DNA of 64,000 bases, taken from Candidatus Krumholzibacteriia bacterium. GTDB taxonomy: Bacteria > Krumholzibacteriota > Krumholzibacteriia > Krumholzibacteriales > Krumholzibacteriaceae. The stretch is from assembly GCA_023131975.1 (NCBI GenBank), contig JAGLYV010000029.1, positions 1-64,000 of the forward strand, given 5' to 3'. A program made the translations under genes and the position numbers. This document shows, piece after piece, positions 48,387 through 56,999 of the stretch; the first letter of the stretch is position 1, and each line of letters begins with the position of its first letter. Under the pieces are notes generated by a model. The model saw nothing but the letters and a program-made list of their open reading frames with translations, did not search any database and was not told the origin of the DNA.

Positions 48387-48791
48387 ATGGAAAAGATCAG
48401 ACTGTGTATAGGTTCGAACGACGGGGTCACAGTCGCAGGCACGCACATGGGCGACACGGAGTTTTTTCACATCTACGACATCTTCGAGGATTCCAAAAGT
48501 GAGTTCATCGAAAAAAGGGCCAACTCGACCATAGGAATGGACCACGCCGCGCCTGACAAGATAAAAGCAGTTCTGAAGATAGTCCACGACGCAGAGGTGC
48601 TTGTGGCGAAAAAGAACAGCCCCAATTTTGTCAAGATAGCTGGCAAGACAAGTTATCAGCCAATAGTCGTCAGTGCCGGGGCCATGCCGGAAGTCCTGGA
48701 GATCATTCATGGATCTTTCGATCTGATCGGCGGCCTTGTCGCCAGAAGAAAAAATGGAGAGATCTTCGGGGATATCCCTGAACTGGGGTAG
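48387..48791 (+). CDS. NifX/NifB-family Fe-Mo cofactor biosynthesis domain protein
   Basis: Size and layout of the Nitro_FeMo-Co family (RLCIGSNDGVTVAGTHMGDTEFFHIYDI..). Confidence 0.6.
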   Translation: MEKIRLCIGSNDGVTVAGTHMGDTEFFHIYDIFEDSKSEFIEKRANSTIGMDHAAPDKIKAVLKIVHDAEVLVAKKNSPNFVKIAGKTSYQPIVVSAGAMPEVLEIIHGSFDLIGGLVARRKNGEIFGDIPELG

Positions 48792-48793
48792 AG

Positions 48794-49597
48794 GTGCCTA
48801 TGGATACCACTGGCGACCGAAACGCGTATGATAGTCATGAACCGGCCAGGTATCGTGCCAGTTTCCGCTTCTACGCGGAACTGAACGATTTTCTTCCCGT
48901 TCAGCGACGGCAACGGCCCTTCGATTATTCTTTTGGTGGCAGGCCGGGGATCAAGGATGCCATAGAAGCCATCGGAGTGCCGCATCCCGAGGTAGATCTG
49001 ATAATCGTAAACGGTGTGTCGGTCGATTTCAGTTACAGGCTTTCTGAGGGTGACACAGTCTCGGTATATCCTGTGTTCGAGGCTCTCGATATTACTCCGA
49101 TTGTCAGACTCAGGCCGACGCCCTTGCGGGAGACACGTTTCATACTCGACGTCCATCTTGGAAAACTCGTCCGCAGGCTCAGGCTTCTGGGGTTCGATTG
49201 CGCGTACGACCGTCAGGCGGACGACCGGGAGATAATCACCCGCTCGATCTCCGAATACCGCATAATCCTGACCAGAGATGTTGCTCTGCTGAAGTCCGGG
49301 GATGTGACGCACGGATACTGGGTCAGGGCGACCGACCCCCGTGTCCAGGTGCGGGAAGTCGTCGATCGTCTCGATCTTCACCGGCAGGTCCGCCCCTTTA
49401 CGCGCTGTACAGTCTGTAACGGGTTTGTCGTACCTGCCGACAGGGAAGAAGCGATGAGCGAAGCTCCCGAAAAAGTCAGAACTTGGTGCGAAGAATATTT
49501 CAGGTGCAGTGGATGCGGAAAGCTCTACTGGAAGGGAACACACTTCGACAGTCTCGAAAAGTTTGTCAGGGATGTCACGGAGTCAGATTGTTCCTGA
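48794..49597 (+). CDS. Mut7-C RNase domain protein with N-terminal ubiquitin-like domain
   Basis: VDLIIVNGVSVDFSYRLSEGDTVSVYP; FILDVHLGKLVRRLRLLGFDCAYDR..REIITRSISEYRIILTRD; CTVCNGF..CSGCGKLYWKGTH zinc ribbon. Confidence 0.88.
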   Translation: MPMDTTGDRNAYDSHEPARYRASFRFYAELNDFLPVQRRQRPFDYSFGGRPGIKDAIEAIGVPHPEVDLIIVNGVSVDFSYRLSEGDTVSVYPVFEALDITPIVRLRPTPLRETRFILDVHLGKLVRRLRLLGFDCAYDRQADDREIITRSISEYRIILTRDVALLKSGDVTHGYWVRATDPRVQVREVVDRLDLHRQVRPFTRCTVCNGFVVPADREEAMSEAPEKVRTWCEEYFRCSGCGKLYWKGTHFDSLEKFVRDVTESDCS

Positions 49598-49639
49598 TGG
49601 ATATGCTGGGCTGGATCGTTTTTGAACGGGCATCCTGGA

Positions 49640-50755
49640 TCAGGTGGTTGCCGCCAGCACAGCCTGCTCATAACCGGACTTCAATTCATCGAGAAGTTCC
49701 TTAACAGCCATGATCCTGTCGACTCTCCACGCGTTGGAGCCGGCGAACGTCACTCCGTCCTGCATGTGACCCTTCGCCGCGTCTGTAAGGGCCAGAGCTA
49801 TGCAGTAACGGGCATTTTTGATATCGCAGTTCCTGATGCACTGGTACATACAGGTGTACGGTTTTTTAATCCCATTAGCTACATCGGAGATATACTGGTT
49901 CAGGATCGCGCGGCCCGGCAGGCCGACGGGGCTGTCTATGATCCGCAGTTCTCCCTCTTTACAATCGACATAGGCCTGTTTGAAGTTGGGGTGGGCGTCG
50001 CATTCGTCGGTAGCGACGAACCTCGTACCCATCATCACTCCGGAGGCATTCATCGTTTCAAAGGCTTCGAAGATGTCCTCGCCCGTGTAGATTCCGCCAG
50101 CCGCGATCACCGGGATGTCCTTTCCGAATTTTTCACGGAAAGGGATCATTGCCTCGACCACAGCAGGGACGAGTTTCTGAATGGAAAAATCGGGATCATC
50201 GATGTCGGGTTTTTTGAACCCGATGTGACCCCCGGCCATAGGGCCTTCCACGACGACCGCGTCGGGGATACGTTTGAAGTTTTTCGCCCAGTAAGTAAAT
50301 ATCAGTTTCGCCGCGCGGGCCGATGAGATCTTGGGGACCATCTTGATCCTGAAGTTCTGGAATTCCTCGACGGAAACGTTACATGGCCTGGTCAGCGGCA
50401 GACCCGCGCTGAGAAACACGATATCGGCGCCGCTGTTTTCGGAGGTAAGGATCAATTCGCCGTAGTCGGAGAGGGCCAGCATGATATTGACGCCGACAAG
50501 GCCGCCTCCCGATATCTCCTTGGCTCTCTTGATCTCTTTTGCCAGTGCCCTGTTATTTGCTGCCGAGACATCCTCGATGAAGTTGGGTTCCAGCCTGCCG
50601 ATCCCGGCGGTGGCGATGGTGCCGATCCCGCCCTCTTTCGCAACGGCTCCGGCCAGCCCGGAGAGAGAAATGCCTACACCCATGCCACCCTGGACGACCG
50701 GGATCCTTGCGGTCAGGTCATCTATACGGAGTTCGGGCATATTTATTGTTGACAT
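49640..50755 (-). CDS. Nitronate monooxygenase / 2-nitropropane dioxygenase-like flavoprotein
   Basis: IPVVQGGMGVGISLSGLAGAVAKEGGIGTIATAGIG; VEGPMAGGHIGF; VIAAGGIYTGEDI. Confidence 0.9.
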   Translation of the reverse strand: MSTINMPELRIDDLTARIPVVQGGMGVGISLSGLAGAVAKEGGIGTIATAGIGRLEPNFIEDVSAANNRALAKEIKRAKEISGGGLVGVNIMLALSDYGELILTSENSGADIVFLSAGLPLTRPCNVSVEEFQNFRIKMVPKISSARAAKLIFTYWAKNFKRIPDAVVVEGPMAGGHIGFKKPDIDDPDFSIQKLVPAVVEAMIPFREKFGKDIPVIAAGGIYTGEDIFEAFETMNASGVMMGTRFVATDECDAHPNFKQAYVDCKEGELRIIDSPVGLPGRAILNQYISDVANGIKKPYTCMYQCIRNCDIKNARYCIALALTDAAKGHMQDGVTFAGSNAWRVDRIMAVKELLDELKSGYEQAVLAATT

Positions 50756-50773
50756 TCCTTTATCTCCAATCTT

Positions 50774-50792
50774 ATGTTAACAGCGTTAACAT
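50774..50792. promoter_or_regulatory. Putative TetR-type operator ATGTTAAC-AGC-GTTAACAT
   Basis: Perfect 8-bp arms, 3-nt spacer, between divergent nitronate monooxygenase and TetR genes. Confidence 0.75.
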
Positions 50793-50872
50793 CAAAGTAT
50801 ATTACTGAAATTGACCAGTCAACAAAATAAGTCAGGTTTTTAGGCAATAAGCCAGAGATTTGTTGTAAGACG

Positions 50873-51526
50873 ATGAAAAATAACAAAAAGAGCTATCATC
50901 ACGGAAATCTCAAGGCCGCACTAATCGAGGAAGCTACGCGGATCGTCATCGAAGAAGGCATAGATAGTGTGACCGTACGTGCTGTCAGCGAGAATGTCGG
51001 AGTATCGAGACCGGCCCTCTACAGGCATTTCAGGGGCAAGAATCACCTGCTCTGTATGGTGGCGGAAGATGGTTATAAAAGGTTGAATGAAGAACTTGCA
51101 CGGGCAATGGACAGGGAAGATGCAGACGCCCTCTCAAGATTCCAGGGAATAGCAGTCGCGTATGTCAGGTTCGCGGTGATGAACGCTCCCTTCTATAGAT
51201 TGATGTTCGGGAAGAGTGTGGTGACGCGGCATCCTACTGAAGAACTTCAGGATGCTGCCAGGGAGACTTTCAGGGTCGGGTTTTCCGTTGTCGAGGAATG
51301 CAGCAGGAAGGGTCTGATAGAGGGAGATCCCCATGATCTTATAAATGTCGCGTGGGCGATGGTCCACGGCCTGTCGGTACTGATGATAGACGGCCAGGTC
51401 GACAGGGGGAAGGGTATGCACACTCTTCTCGGTGAATCGGGAGTGGGGACCTCGTTCGACAGTGAGAAGATCATTGAATTTGCTGTCAATACCATGATAA
51501 CGGGGATGAAGGCGTCAGGCGAGTGA
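50873..51526 (+). CDS. TetR/AcrR family transcriptional regulator
   Basis: YHHGNLKAALIEEATRIVIEEGIDSVTVRAVSENVGVSRPALYRHFRGKNHLL. Confidence 0.93.
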   Translation: MKNNKKSYHHGNLKAALIEEATRIVIEEGIDSVTVRAVSENVGVSRPALYRHFRGKNHLLCMVAEDGYKRLNEELARAMDREDADALSRFQGIAVAYVRFAVMNAPFYRLMFGKSVVTRHPTEELQDAARETFRVGFSVVEECSRKGLIEGDPHDLINVAWAMVHGLSVLMIDGQVDRGKGMHTLLGESGVGTSFDSEKIIEFAVNTMITGMKASGE

Positions 51527-51703
51527 ATGAATTCTTTCTGGAACCATCCTTCCTCTGGTTCCTACAAGAGAAAGCAGCAGGGAGGGCACAGGTTTTTTAA
51601 TTGACCAGACATTCCCCTCCGAAAGATACTGCAGATGACAGTTCAATCCGCAGGAAAGTTCCCGTCCGACCGCCGGGGAGGACAACCGGAAAGAGGAGAG
51701 GGT

Positions 51704-52429
51704 ATGAAAAAAATCATTGGTCTGCTTCTGGTCCTGGCCATCTGGTCGTTGCCCGCTATGGCCGATTCATACATCAAGATGCAGGACCACACAGATGCGA
51801 GTTATGGCCATGGCAATCAGGTACCGGCTAGAGACTCGGAGAGCGAACTATGGATTGGAGATGGCAGGATCGCATTTGTCACAGAGACTCGTCGCTATAT
51901 TCTCGACGTGGAAAACGGCAAAGCATATATCATGGAAATGGCTGATACCGCATATGTCGAGACAGATCTGCCGTTGGACAACACGAAGATATTCCCGCCT
52001 GATTATGTTCAGCGTCTCGCGATGTTTCCGATAACAGGCGAACTGAAGCTACTTGACGGGAAGAAGGAGATCGCCGGGAAAAGCTGCCGAAGCCACATGA
52101 TCCATTTCTGGGTCGATTACATGAACGTGAAATATCACGAGACCGAACACACGGTCTGGGTCACCGACGATGTTCCTTTCGACAAGAAATATATCGACGT
52201 GTTTATCGAGACATTCCTCACCCTGCACAATTTCAAGCCTGAGCTTATCGCGCAGATCCTGGAAGCCGGAGGCTGGGAGATGCTTTCGGAAAGCGTCCGA
52301 TTCTCCGAAGGGCAGCAGATTCTGTCGAACAGCGGGGTCATAGAATTCGAGGAGAGGGAACCGGAGGCCGATACCTACACGATTCCCGATGGATACAGGA
52401 AAAAGGAATTTCTCAATCCCAGGGGATAA
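51704..52429 (+). CDS. Exported protein of unknown function
   Basis: MKKIIGLLLVLAIWSLPAMADSYIKMQDH signal peptide; start trimmed to ATG 51704 with AGGAGAGGGT SD. Confidence 0.7.
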   Translation: MKKIIGLLLVLAIWSLPAMADSYIKMQDHTDASYGHGNQVPARDSESELWIGDGRIAFVTETRRYILDVENGKAYIMEMADTAYVETDLPLDNTKIFPPDYVQRLAMFPITGELKLLDGKKEIAGKSCRSHMIHFWVDYMNVKYHETEHTVWVTDDVPFDKKYIDVFIETFLTLHNFKPELIAQILEAGGWEMLSESVRFSEGQQILSNSGVIEFEEREPEADTYTIPDGYRKKEFLNPRG

Positions 52430-52468
52430 AAGAAACATATGGATAGCAGGATCCAACGGAGGTAAAGG

Positions 52469-53680
52469 ATGAAAAAAAACGAGAAGAAGCAGGGGCGTCG
52501 TGATTTTATCAAGATAGGCCTGGCAGGTATCGCGGGTGCCGCGGTCGCGCCATCATTGCTCAGTGCGGACGAGGAAAAGAAAAAGAACAAGAAAAAACTG
52601 GTCAACAGGACTCTCGGCAAAACCGGCCTGAAGTGTCCCATCGTGAGTATCGGCGCGCAGGCGAAGGACCCGGCTGTGTACAGGGCAGCCATGGATATGG
52701 GGCTCACTCATTTCGATACGGCCAACAGTTACGATAATGGAAACCACGAAGTAATGGTCGGTGAGGTGATCAAGGGAAGACCGAGAGATTCGTATATAAT
52801 CACGACCAAGGTCCACCTTCCGATGGATCAGAGAACGGGTCAGTTCATTCCGGGCGCGGCAACGACAGAGGCATTTATCAGCGCCTTCGAGACGAGCCTG
52901 GGAAGGCTTGGTATCGAGTACGTAGATATTCTCCACATGCATGCGTTATCGGCCGGAGCGGCAGTGACATACGAGCCGATCGTTCTTGCTCTCGAAAAGA
53001 TGAAGAAAGAGGGCAAGACCCGTTTCGTCGGAGTCTCGGTGCATACCAACGAACCGGAAGTGATCGACGCGGCGGTGGACAGCAAGTTTCACGATGTGGT
53101 CCTTACAGCTTACAACTTCAAGCAGCCCCATATGAAGGAAGTGAGGAAGTCGATCGCAAGAGCGGCGAAGGCGGGACTGGGAGTCGTCGCCATGAAGACC
53201 CAGGCTGGCGTATACTGGGACAGGGAGCGCCAGAAGAAGATCAATATGACAGCCGCTCTCAAGTGGGTCCTCAGGGATGAGAACGTGCACACGTCGATCC
53301 CCGGGTTTACCAGCATGGAACAACTCGAAGAAGATATGGCCGCTATGGAGAACCTGAACTTCTCCGATCAGGAGAAGAAGGATCTCGAACTCGGTATGCT
53401 CGATGGGATGCAGGGACTCTATTGCGCGCAGTGTCGCAGATGCGTGGATACCTGCAGGCACCACATAGAGATTCCAACGATGATGAGAAGTTTCATGTAT
53501 GCCTACGGTTACAGGAATCTCGCGAAGGCCAAGGATACGATCCGTCCGCTTCTCGCGGAAACTGGTAAATGCAGGGAATGCGGAAGCTGTACTGTAGACT
53601 GCGCTATGGGATTCGATGTAAAAGAGAAGATAGCGGATATCGCCAGGATCGAGAACGTGCCCGACGATTTCCTTGCCTAG
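52469..53680 (+). CDS. Aldo/keto reductase with Tat-like leader and C-terminal Cys-rich (4Fe-4S-like) region
   Basis: RRDFIKIGLAGIAGAAVAPSLL; RTLGKTGLKCPIVSIGA, HFDTANSYDNGNHEVMVGE; CAQCRRCVDTC, CRECGSCTVDC. Confidence 0.9.
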   Translation: MKKNEKKQGRRDFIKIGLAGIAGAAVAPSLLSADEEKKKNKKKLVNRTLGKTGLKCPIVSIGAQAKDPAVYRAAMDMGLTHFDTANSYDNGNHEVMVGEVIKGRPRDSYIITTKVHLPMDQRTGQFIPGAATTEAFISAFETSLGRLGIEYVDILHMHALSAGAAVTYEPIVLALEKMKKEGKTRFVGVSVHTNEPEVIDAAVDSKFHDVVLTAYNFKQPHMKEVRKSIARAAKAGLGVVAMKTQAGVYWDRERQKKINMTAALKWVLRDENVHTSIPGFTSMEQLEEDMAAMENLNFSDQEKKDLELGMLDGMQGLYCAQCRRCVDTCRHHIEIPTMMRSFMYAYGYRNLAKAKDTIRPLLAETGKCRECGSCTVDCAMGFDVKEKIADIARIENVPDDFLA

Positions 53681-53735
53681 AAAAAACGGGTCAGGGGGAG
53701 AAATGAAAATGGGGGGGCAGGGCATGAGGAGAGAT

Positions 53736-53960
53736 ATGAAAGTGACGATCGAGTATTGTGTCCAGTGAGACTACCTGCCAAAGGCTTCCGGTCTGGAAGC
53801 TGAACTCAGAGAGGTCTTCGATAATATCGATGTGGAATTGATCGGTGGCAGGGGTGGTGTCTTCGATGTACATGTCGACGAAGAGCTGATCTACTCCAAG
53901 CATGAGACCGGCAGGTTCCCCGATGATGATGAGATAGCCGGGATCATCGAGAGTGTCTGA
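53736..53960 (+). CDS. SelW/Rdx-family selenoprotein (CxxU), UGA-encoded selenocysteine at 53766-53768
   Basis: ATG-to-TGA with one internal UGA: MKVTIEYCVQ-U-DYLPKASGLEAELREVFDNIDVELIGGRGGVFDVHVDEELIYSKHETGRFPDDDEIAGIIESV; SECIS-like hairpin follows; absent from the ORF track. Confidence 0.88.
53783..53801 (+). promoter_or_regulatory. Putative bacterial SECIS hairpin
   Basis: GGCTTCC-GGTCT-GGAAGCT, starting 14 nt after the UGA. Confidence 0.75.
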
Positions 53961-53994
53961 TTCGATTCGGCGAGGCCATTTATTCTGGCCCGGT

Positions 53995-54023
53995 TTGACA
54001 AAAATAGATTTCATGATTATATT
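53995..54023 (+). promoter_or_regulatory. Putative sigma70 promoter
   Basis: TTGACA-17 nt-TATATT. Confidence 0.6.
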
Positions 54024-54232
54024 GTAAATAGACGCGGGCGTTGCCGGACAACAAATGCCCGGCAGCCTCAGAACTACTTTTCTTTCGCCACCCGAAGATG
54101 CCGCTCTCGGCAATCAGCTATTGTGAAACGACTTCCGATACCGCCCGGATTGATTGTGATTCGGGGTCGATGCGCCGGTCTATTCGAACCGCAAGATTTG
54201 CGGCACAAAAATGGATCGGACAGGGAACATTT

Positions 54233-54259
54233 CTGAGACTTTACCTGTCAAAGTCTCAG
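54233..54259 (+). other. 5' leader hairpin upstream of VWA gene
   Basis: CTGAGACTTT-ACCTGTC-AAAGTCTCAG, perfect 10-bp stem, no U tract. Confidence 0.7.
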
Positions 54260-54292
54260 AGAAAGAAATTGTCCCTGACGAAAGGAGTCGTA

Positions 54293-56416
54293 ATGCGATG
54301 CAAGACTGAAGTAATCGCCACGGCAGCAAAACCCCACATCAATCCCACCATTCACATCGGAACTGTCATTCTGGTGGTAGCCGCTTTTCTTATGGTTGCT
54401 TCTTCGGTTTTTTCTCACCCCGCAGAAGGCGATGAGATAAGAACGGTGATGCGGGCCACGGGGAATATCTCCGGCACCGTCACCGACGCCAGTGACGGGA
54501 AGCCTTTGCCCTATGCCAATGTCGTCCTGGTCGGGACGAAGATGGGAGGGATGACTCTATTGGACGGGTCGTTCCTGATCACCAGAGTGCCGTATGGAAA
54601 ATATACGGTCAAAGTGATGATGATGGGATACAAGGTCGCCGATAAAACAAAGGTGAGAGTAAAAATCGGGAAGACGACAGAAGTCCATTTCAAGCTCACC
54701 GAGGAGATCGTCGGGCAGACGCAGGAGATACTGGTCGAGGCGGAAGTGAAGCGGATCGAAATCAGGGACAGTGACGTTTCTTATAAAGTGTCGAGCCATG
54801 AGATCGAGGAACTCCCGTGTAATGATATGGTCCAGGCTCTCGCCCTCAAGGGCGGGATCGTCAGGACAGGTGACGGTCTTCATGTGCGGGGTGGGCGCAT
54901 CAGCGGGTCCGTTAGTTATAAGAGGCATTGCCGACCTGTTCCAAACCGATATGTCAGGCCCGACAATACGGAGGAATACGCGCATATAGAGGAAAACCGT
55001 TTTATGGACGCGATGACCAGCCCCCAGTCGACTTTTTCGATCGACGTCGATGCCGCATCGTACGCCAACGTGAGAAGATTCATAAATCAGGAGATGTTTC
55101 CCTACAGGGACGCGGTCCGGATCGAGGAACTTATAAACTATTTTGATTACGACTACGAAAGCCCCGATGGAGACGTCCCCTTTTCGGTAGCTCTCGAGTA
55201 CGGCGATTGCCCGTGGAACGAGGACCACAAGCTTGTCCACATCGGTCTTCAGGGCAAGGAACTTACCGATGAAGAGCGCAGGCCGAGCAACCTGGTCTTT
55301 CTGATCGATGTCTCTGGTTCGATGGATTCGCCGAACAAGCTTCCGTTGTTGAGAAAAGCATTCAAGCTTCTCGCGGCTCAGCTTGACGCGGACGATCAGG
55401 TATCGATAGTAGTATACGCGGGTTCCGCGGGGCTGGTCCTTCCCCCTACAAGCGGAGGATGCACCAGGACTATCAGGGATGCCATCGACAGGCTTCAGGC
55501 CGGCGGCTCGACGGCCGGGGGCCAGGGGATCAAGCTCGCGTACAAGGTGGCGAAAGACAACTTCATCGAAGATGGCAACAACAGGGTCATACTCGCGACC
55601 GACGGCGATTTCAATGTCGGGATCTCCAACACGAGCGAACTGGTCCAGTATATCGAGGGCAAACGGGACGAGGGGATATTCCTCACCGTCCTTGGGTTCG
55701 GTATGGGTAATTACAAGGACAACAGGCTCGAACAGCTGGCCGATAAGGGAAACGGCAACCACGCCTATATCGACAACCTCATGGAGGCCAGAAAAGTCCT
55801 CGTCAATGAAGTGACATCGACTCTCTATACGATAGCCAGAGATGTGAAGATACAGGTCGAGTTCAATCCGGCGAAGGTAGAGTCCTACCGCCTCATCGGA
55901 TACGAGAACAGAAAACTCGCAACCGAGGATTTCAAAGATGACAAAAAAGACGCCGGTGAGATCGGCGCGGGGCACACTGTGACTGCCCTGTACGAGATCC
56001 TGCCCGCTTCGGGCACATCGGCAAAGAAAGATGAACTCCGCTACCAGGAGCGCAGGATCAGCGGTGACGGCAGGGTCAAGGATGAAGTCCTTCTGGTGAA
56101 GATCCGCTACAAGGAGCTTGATAGCGATTCCAGTATAGAGATAAGTAAAGTCCTTCGGGACAGGCCTTCCAGGTTCTCTCGTACATCTGATGCCTTCAGG
56201 TTCTCCGCCGCTGTCACCATGTACGGAATGATCCTGAGGAATTCCGAACACAGGGGCGAGGTAGATCTGGATGATGTGGCCAGGATCGCCAGAGGCGCGA
56301 AAGGAAAAGACCACTTCCAGTACAGGGCCGAATTCATTAGTATGGTCGAGAAGACCATGACCCTGATGGAACTCGGGGCTACTAACGAGGCTATGAACAG
56401 GCAGCAGGCAAGGTAG
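54293..56416 (+). CDS. VWA domain protein (YfbK-like) with N-terminal carboxypeptidase-regulatory-like and plug-like segments
   Basis: ISGTVTDASDGKPLPYANVVLVGTKMGG; SSHEIEELPCNDMVQALALKGGIVRTGDGLHVRGGR; VFLIDVSGSMDSPNKLPLLR. SD AAAGGAG before ATG 54293. Confidence 0.88.
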   Translation: MRCKTEVIATAAKPHINPTIHIGTVILVVAAFLMVASSVFSHPAEGDEIRTVMRATGNISGTVTDASDGKPLPYANVVLVGTKMGGMTLLDGSFLITRVPYGKYTVKVMMMGYKVADKTKVRVKIGKTTEVHFKLTEEIVGQTQEILVEAEVKRIEIRDSDVSYKVSSHEIEELPCNDMVQALALKGGIVRTGDGLHVRGGRISGSVSYKRHCRPVPNRYVRPDNTEEYAHIEENRFMDAMTSPQSTFSIDVDAASYANVRRFINQEMFPYRDAVRIEELINYFDYDYESPDGDVPFSVALEYGDCPWNEDHKLVHIGLQGKELTDEERRPSNLVFLIDVSGSMDSPNKLPLLRKAFKLLAAQLDADDQVSIVVYAGSAGLVLPPTSGGCTRTIRDAIDRLQAGGSTAGGQGIKLAYKVAKDNFIEDGNNRVILATDGDFNVGISNTSELVQYIEGKRDEGIFLTVLGFGMGNYKDNRLEQLADKGNGNHAYIDNLMEARKVLVNEVTSTLYTIARDVKIQVEFNPAKVESYRLIGYENRKLATEDFKDDKKDAGEIGAGHTVTALYEILPASGTSAKKDELRYQERRISGDGRVKDEVLLVKIRYKELDSDSSIEISKVLRDRPSRFSRTSDAFRFSAAVTMYGMILRNSEHRGEVDLDDVARIARGAKGKDHFQYRAEFISMVEKTMTLMELGATNEAMNRQQAR

Positions 56417-56481
56417 GAAGCGCCTGACGATAGAGACGCGCGTATACGGGGTCATGGAGACAGTGTGAACGGGAAGTCTCC

Positions 56482-56967
56482 ATGGCTCCGTTTATTTATC
56501 AGATTCCGGAATGGACCGGGCAGGAAGGGTTGATCGAGATCCAGCAAAGGACCAGGATACTGTTTCTCTGTACCGGCAATTCATGCAGGTCGCAGATGGC
56601 CGAGGGTTGGGTCCGGCATCTGAAGGATGATGTCATCGAGGCACGTTCCGCGGGTATAGAAGTCCATGGACTCAATCAGCGGGCCGTCGCGGTGATGGCC
56701 GAGGCAGGCGTGGATATATCCGGGCACGAATCCACACATGTAAATGATCATCTTTCGATACGATTCGATTACGTGATAACGGTGTGTGGACATGCCGACG
56801 AAAATTGTCCCGCATTCCCCGGTGATACGAAAGTAGTTTATCGTGGGTTCGACGATCCGCCGAAACTGGCTGAAAACGAGACCGATGAGGAGAAGATACT
56901 CGGTCATTACCGCAGGGTGAGGGACGAGATACGCGAATATATCGAGACTCTTCCGGAATCTCTTTGA
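56482..56967 (+). CDS. arsC: Low-MW phosphatase-type arsenate reductase ArsC
   Basis: ILFLCTGNSCRSQMAEGWVRHL; VITVCGHADENCPAFPG. Start uncertain. Confidence 0.88.
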   Translation: MAPFIYQIPEWTGQEGLIEIQQRTRILFLCTGNSCRSQMAEGWVRHLKDDVIEARSAGIEVHGLNQRAVAVMAEAGVDISGHESTHVNDHLSIRFDYVITVCGHADENCPAFPGDTKVVYRGFDDPPKLAENETDEEKILGHYRRVRDEIREYIETLPESL

Positions 56968-56999
56968 CAACTGCACCGAAAGTGTGGAAAATCGTCCGC

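Noticed and set aside
53736-53960. UGA in the SelW-like gene as pseudogene or genome-wide stop reassignment
   Set aside because: Both flanks of the UGA are conserved Rdx sequence, the UGA is exactly at CxxU, a SECIS-like hairpin follows, and TGA is used as a normal stop in adjacent genes.
54557-56455. 632-aa minus-strand ORF opposite the VWA gene
   Set aside because: Antisense to a gene with intact VWA motifs; no coherent domain.
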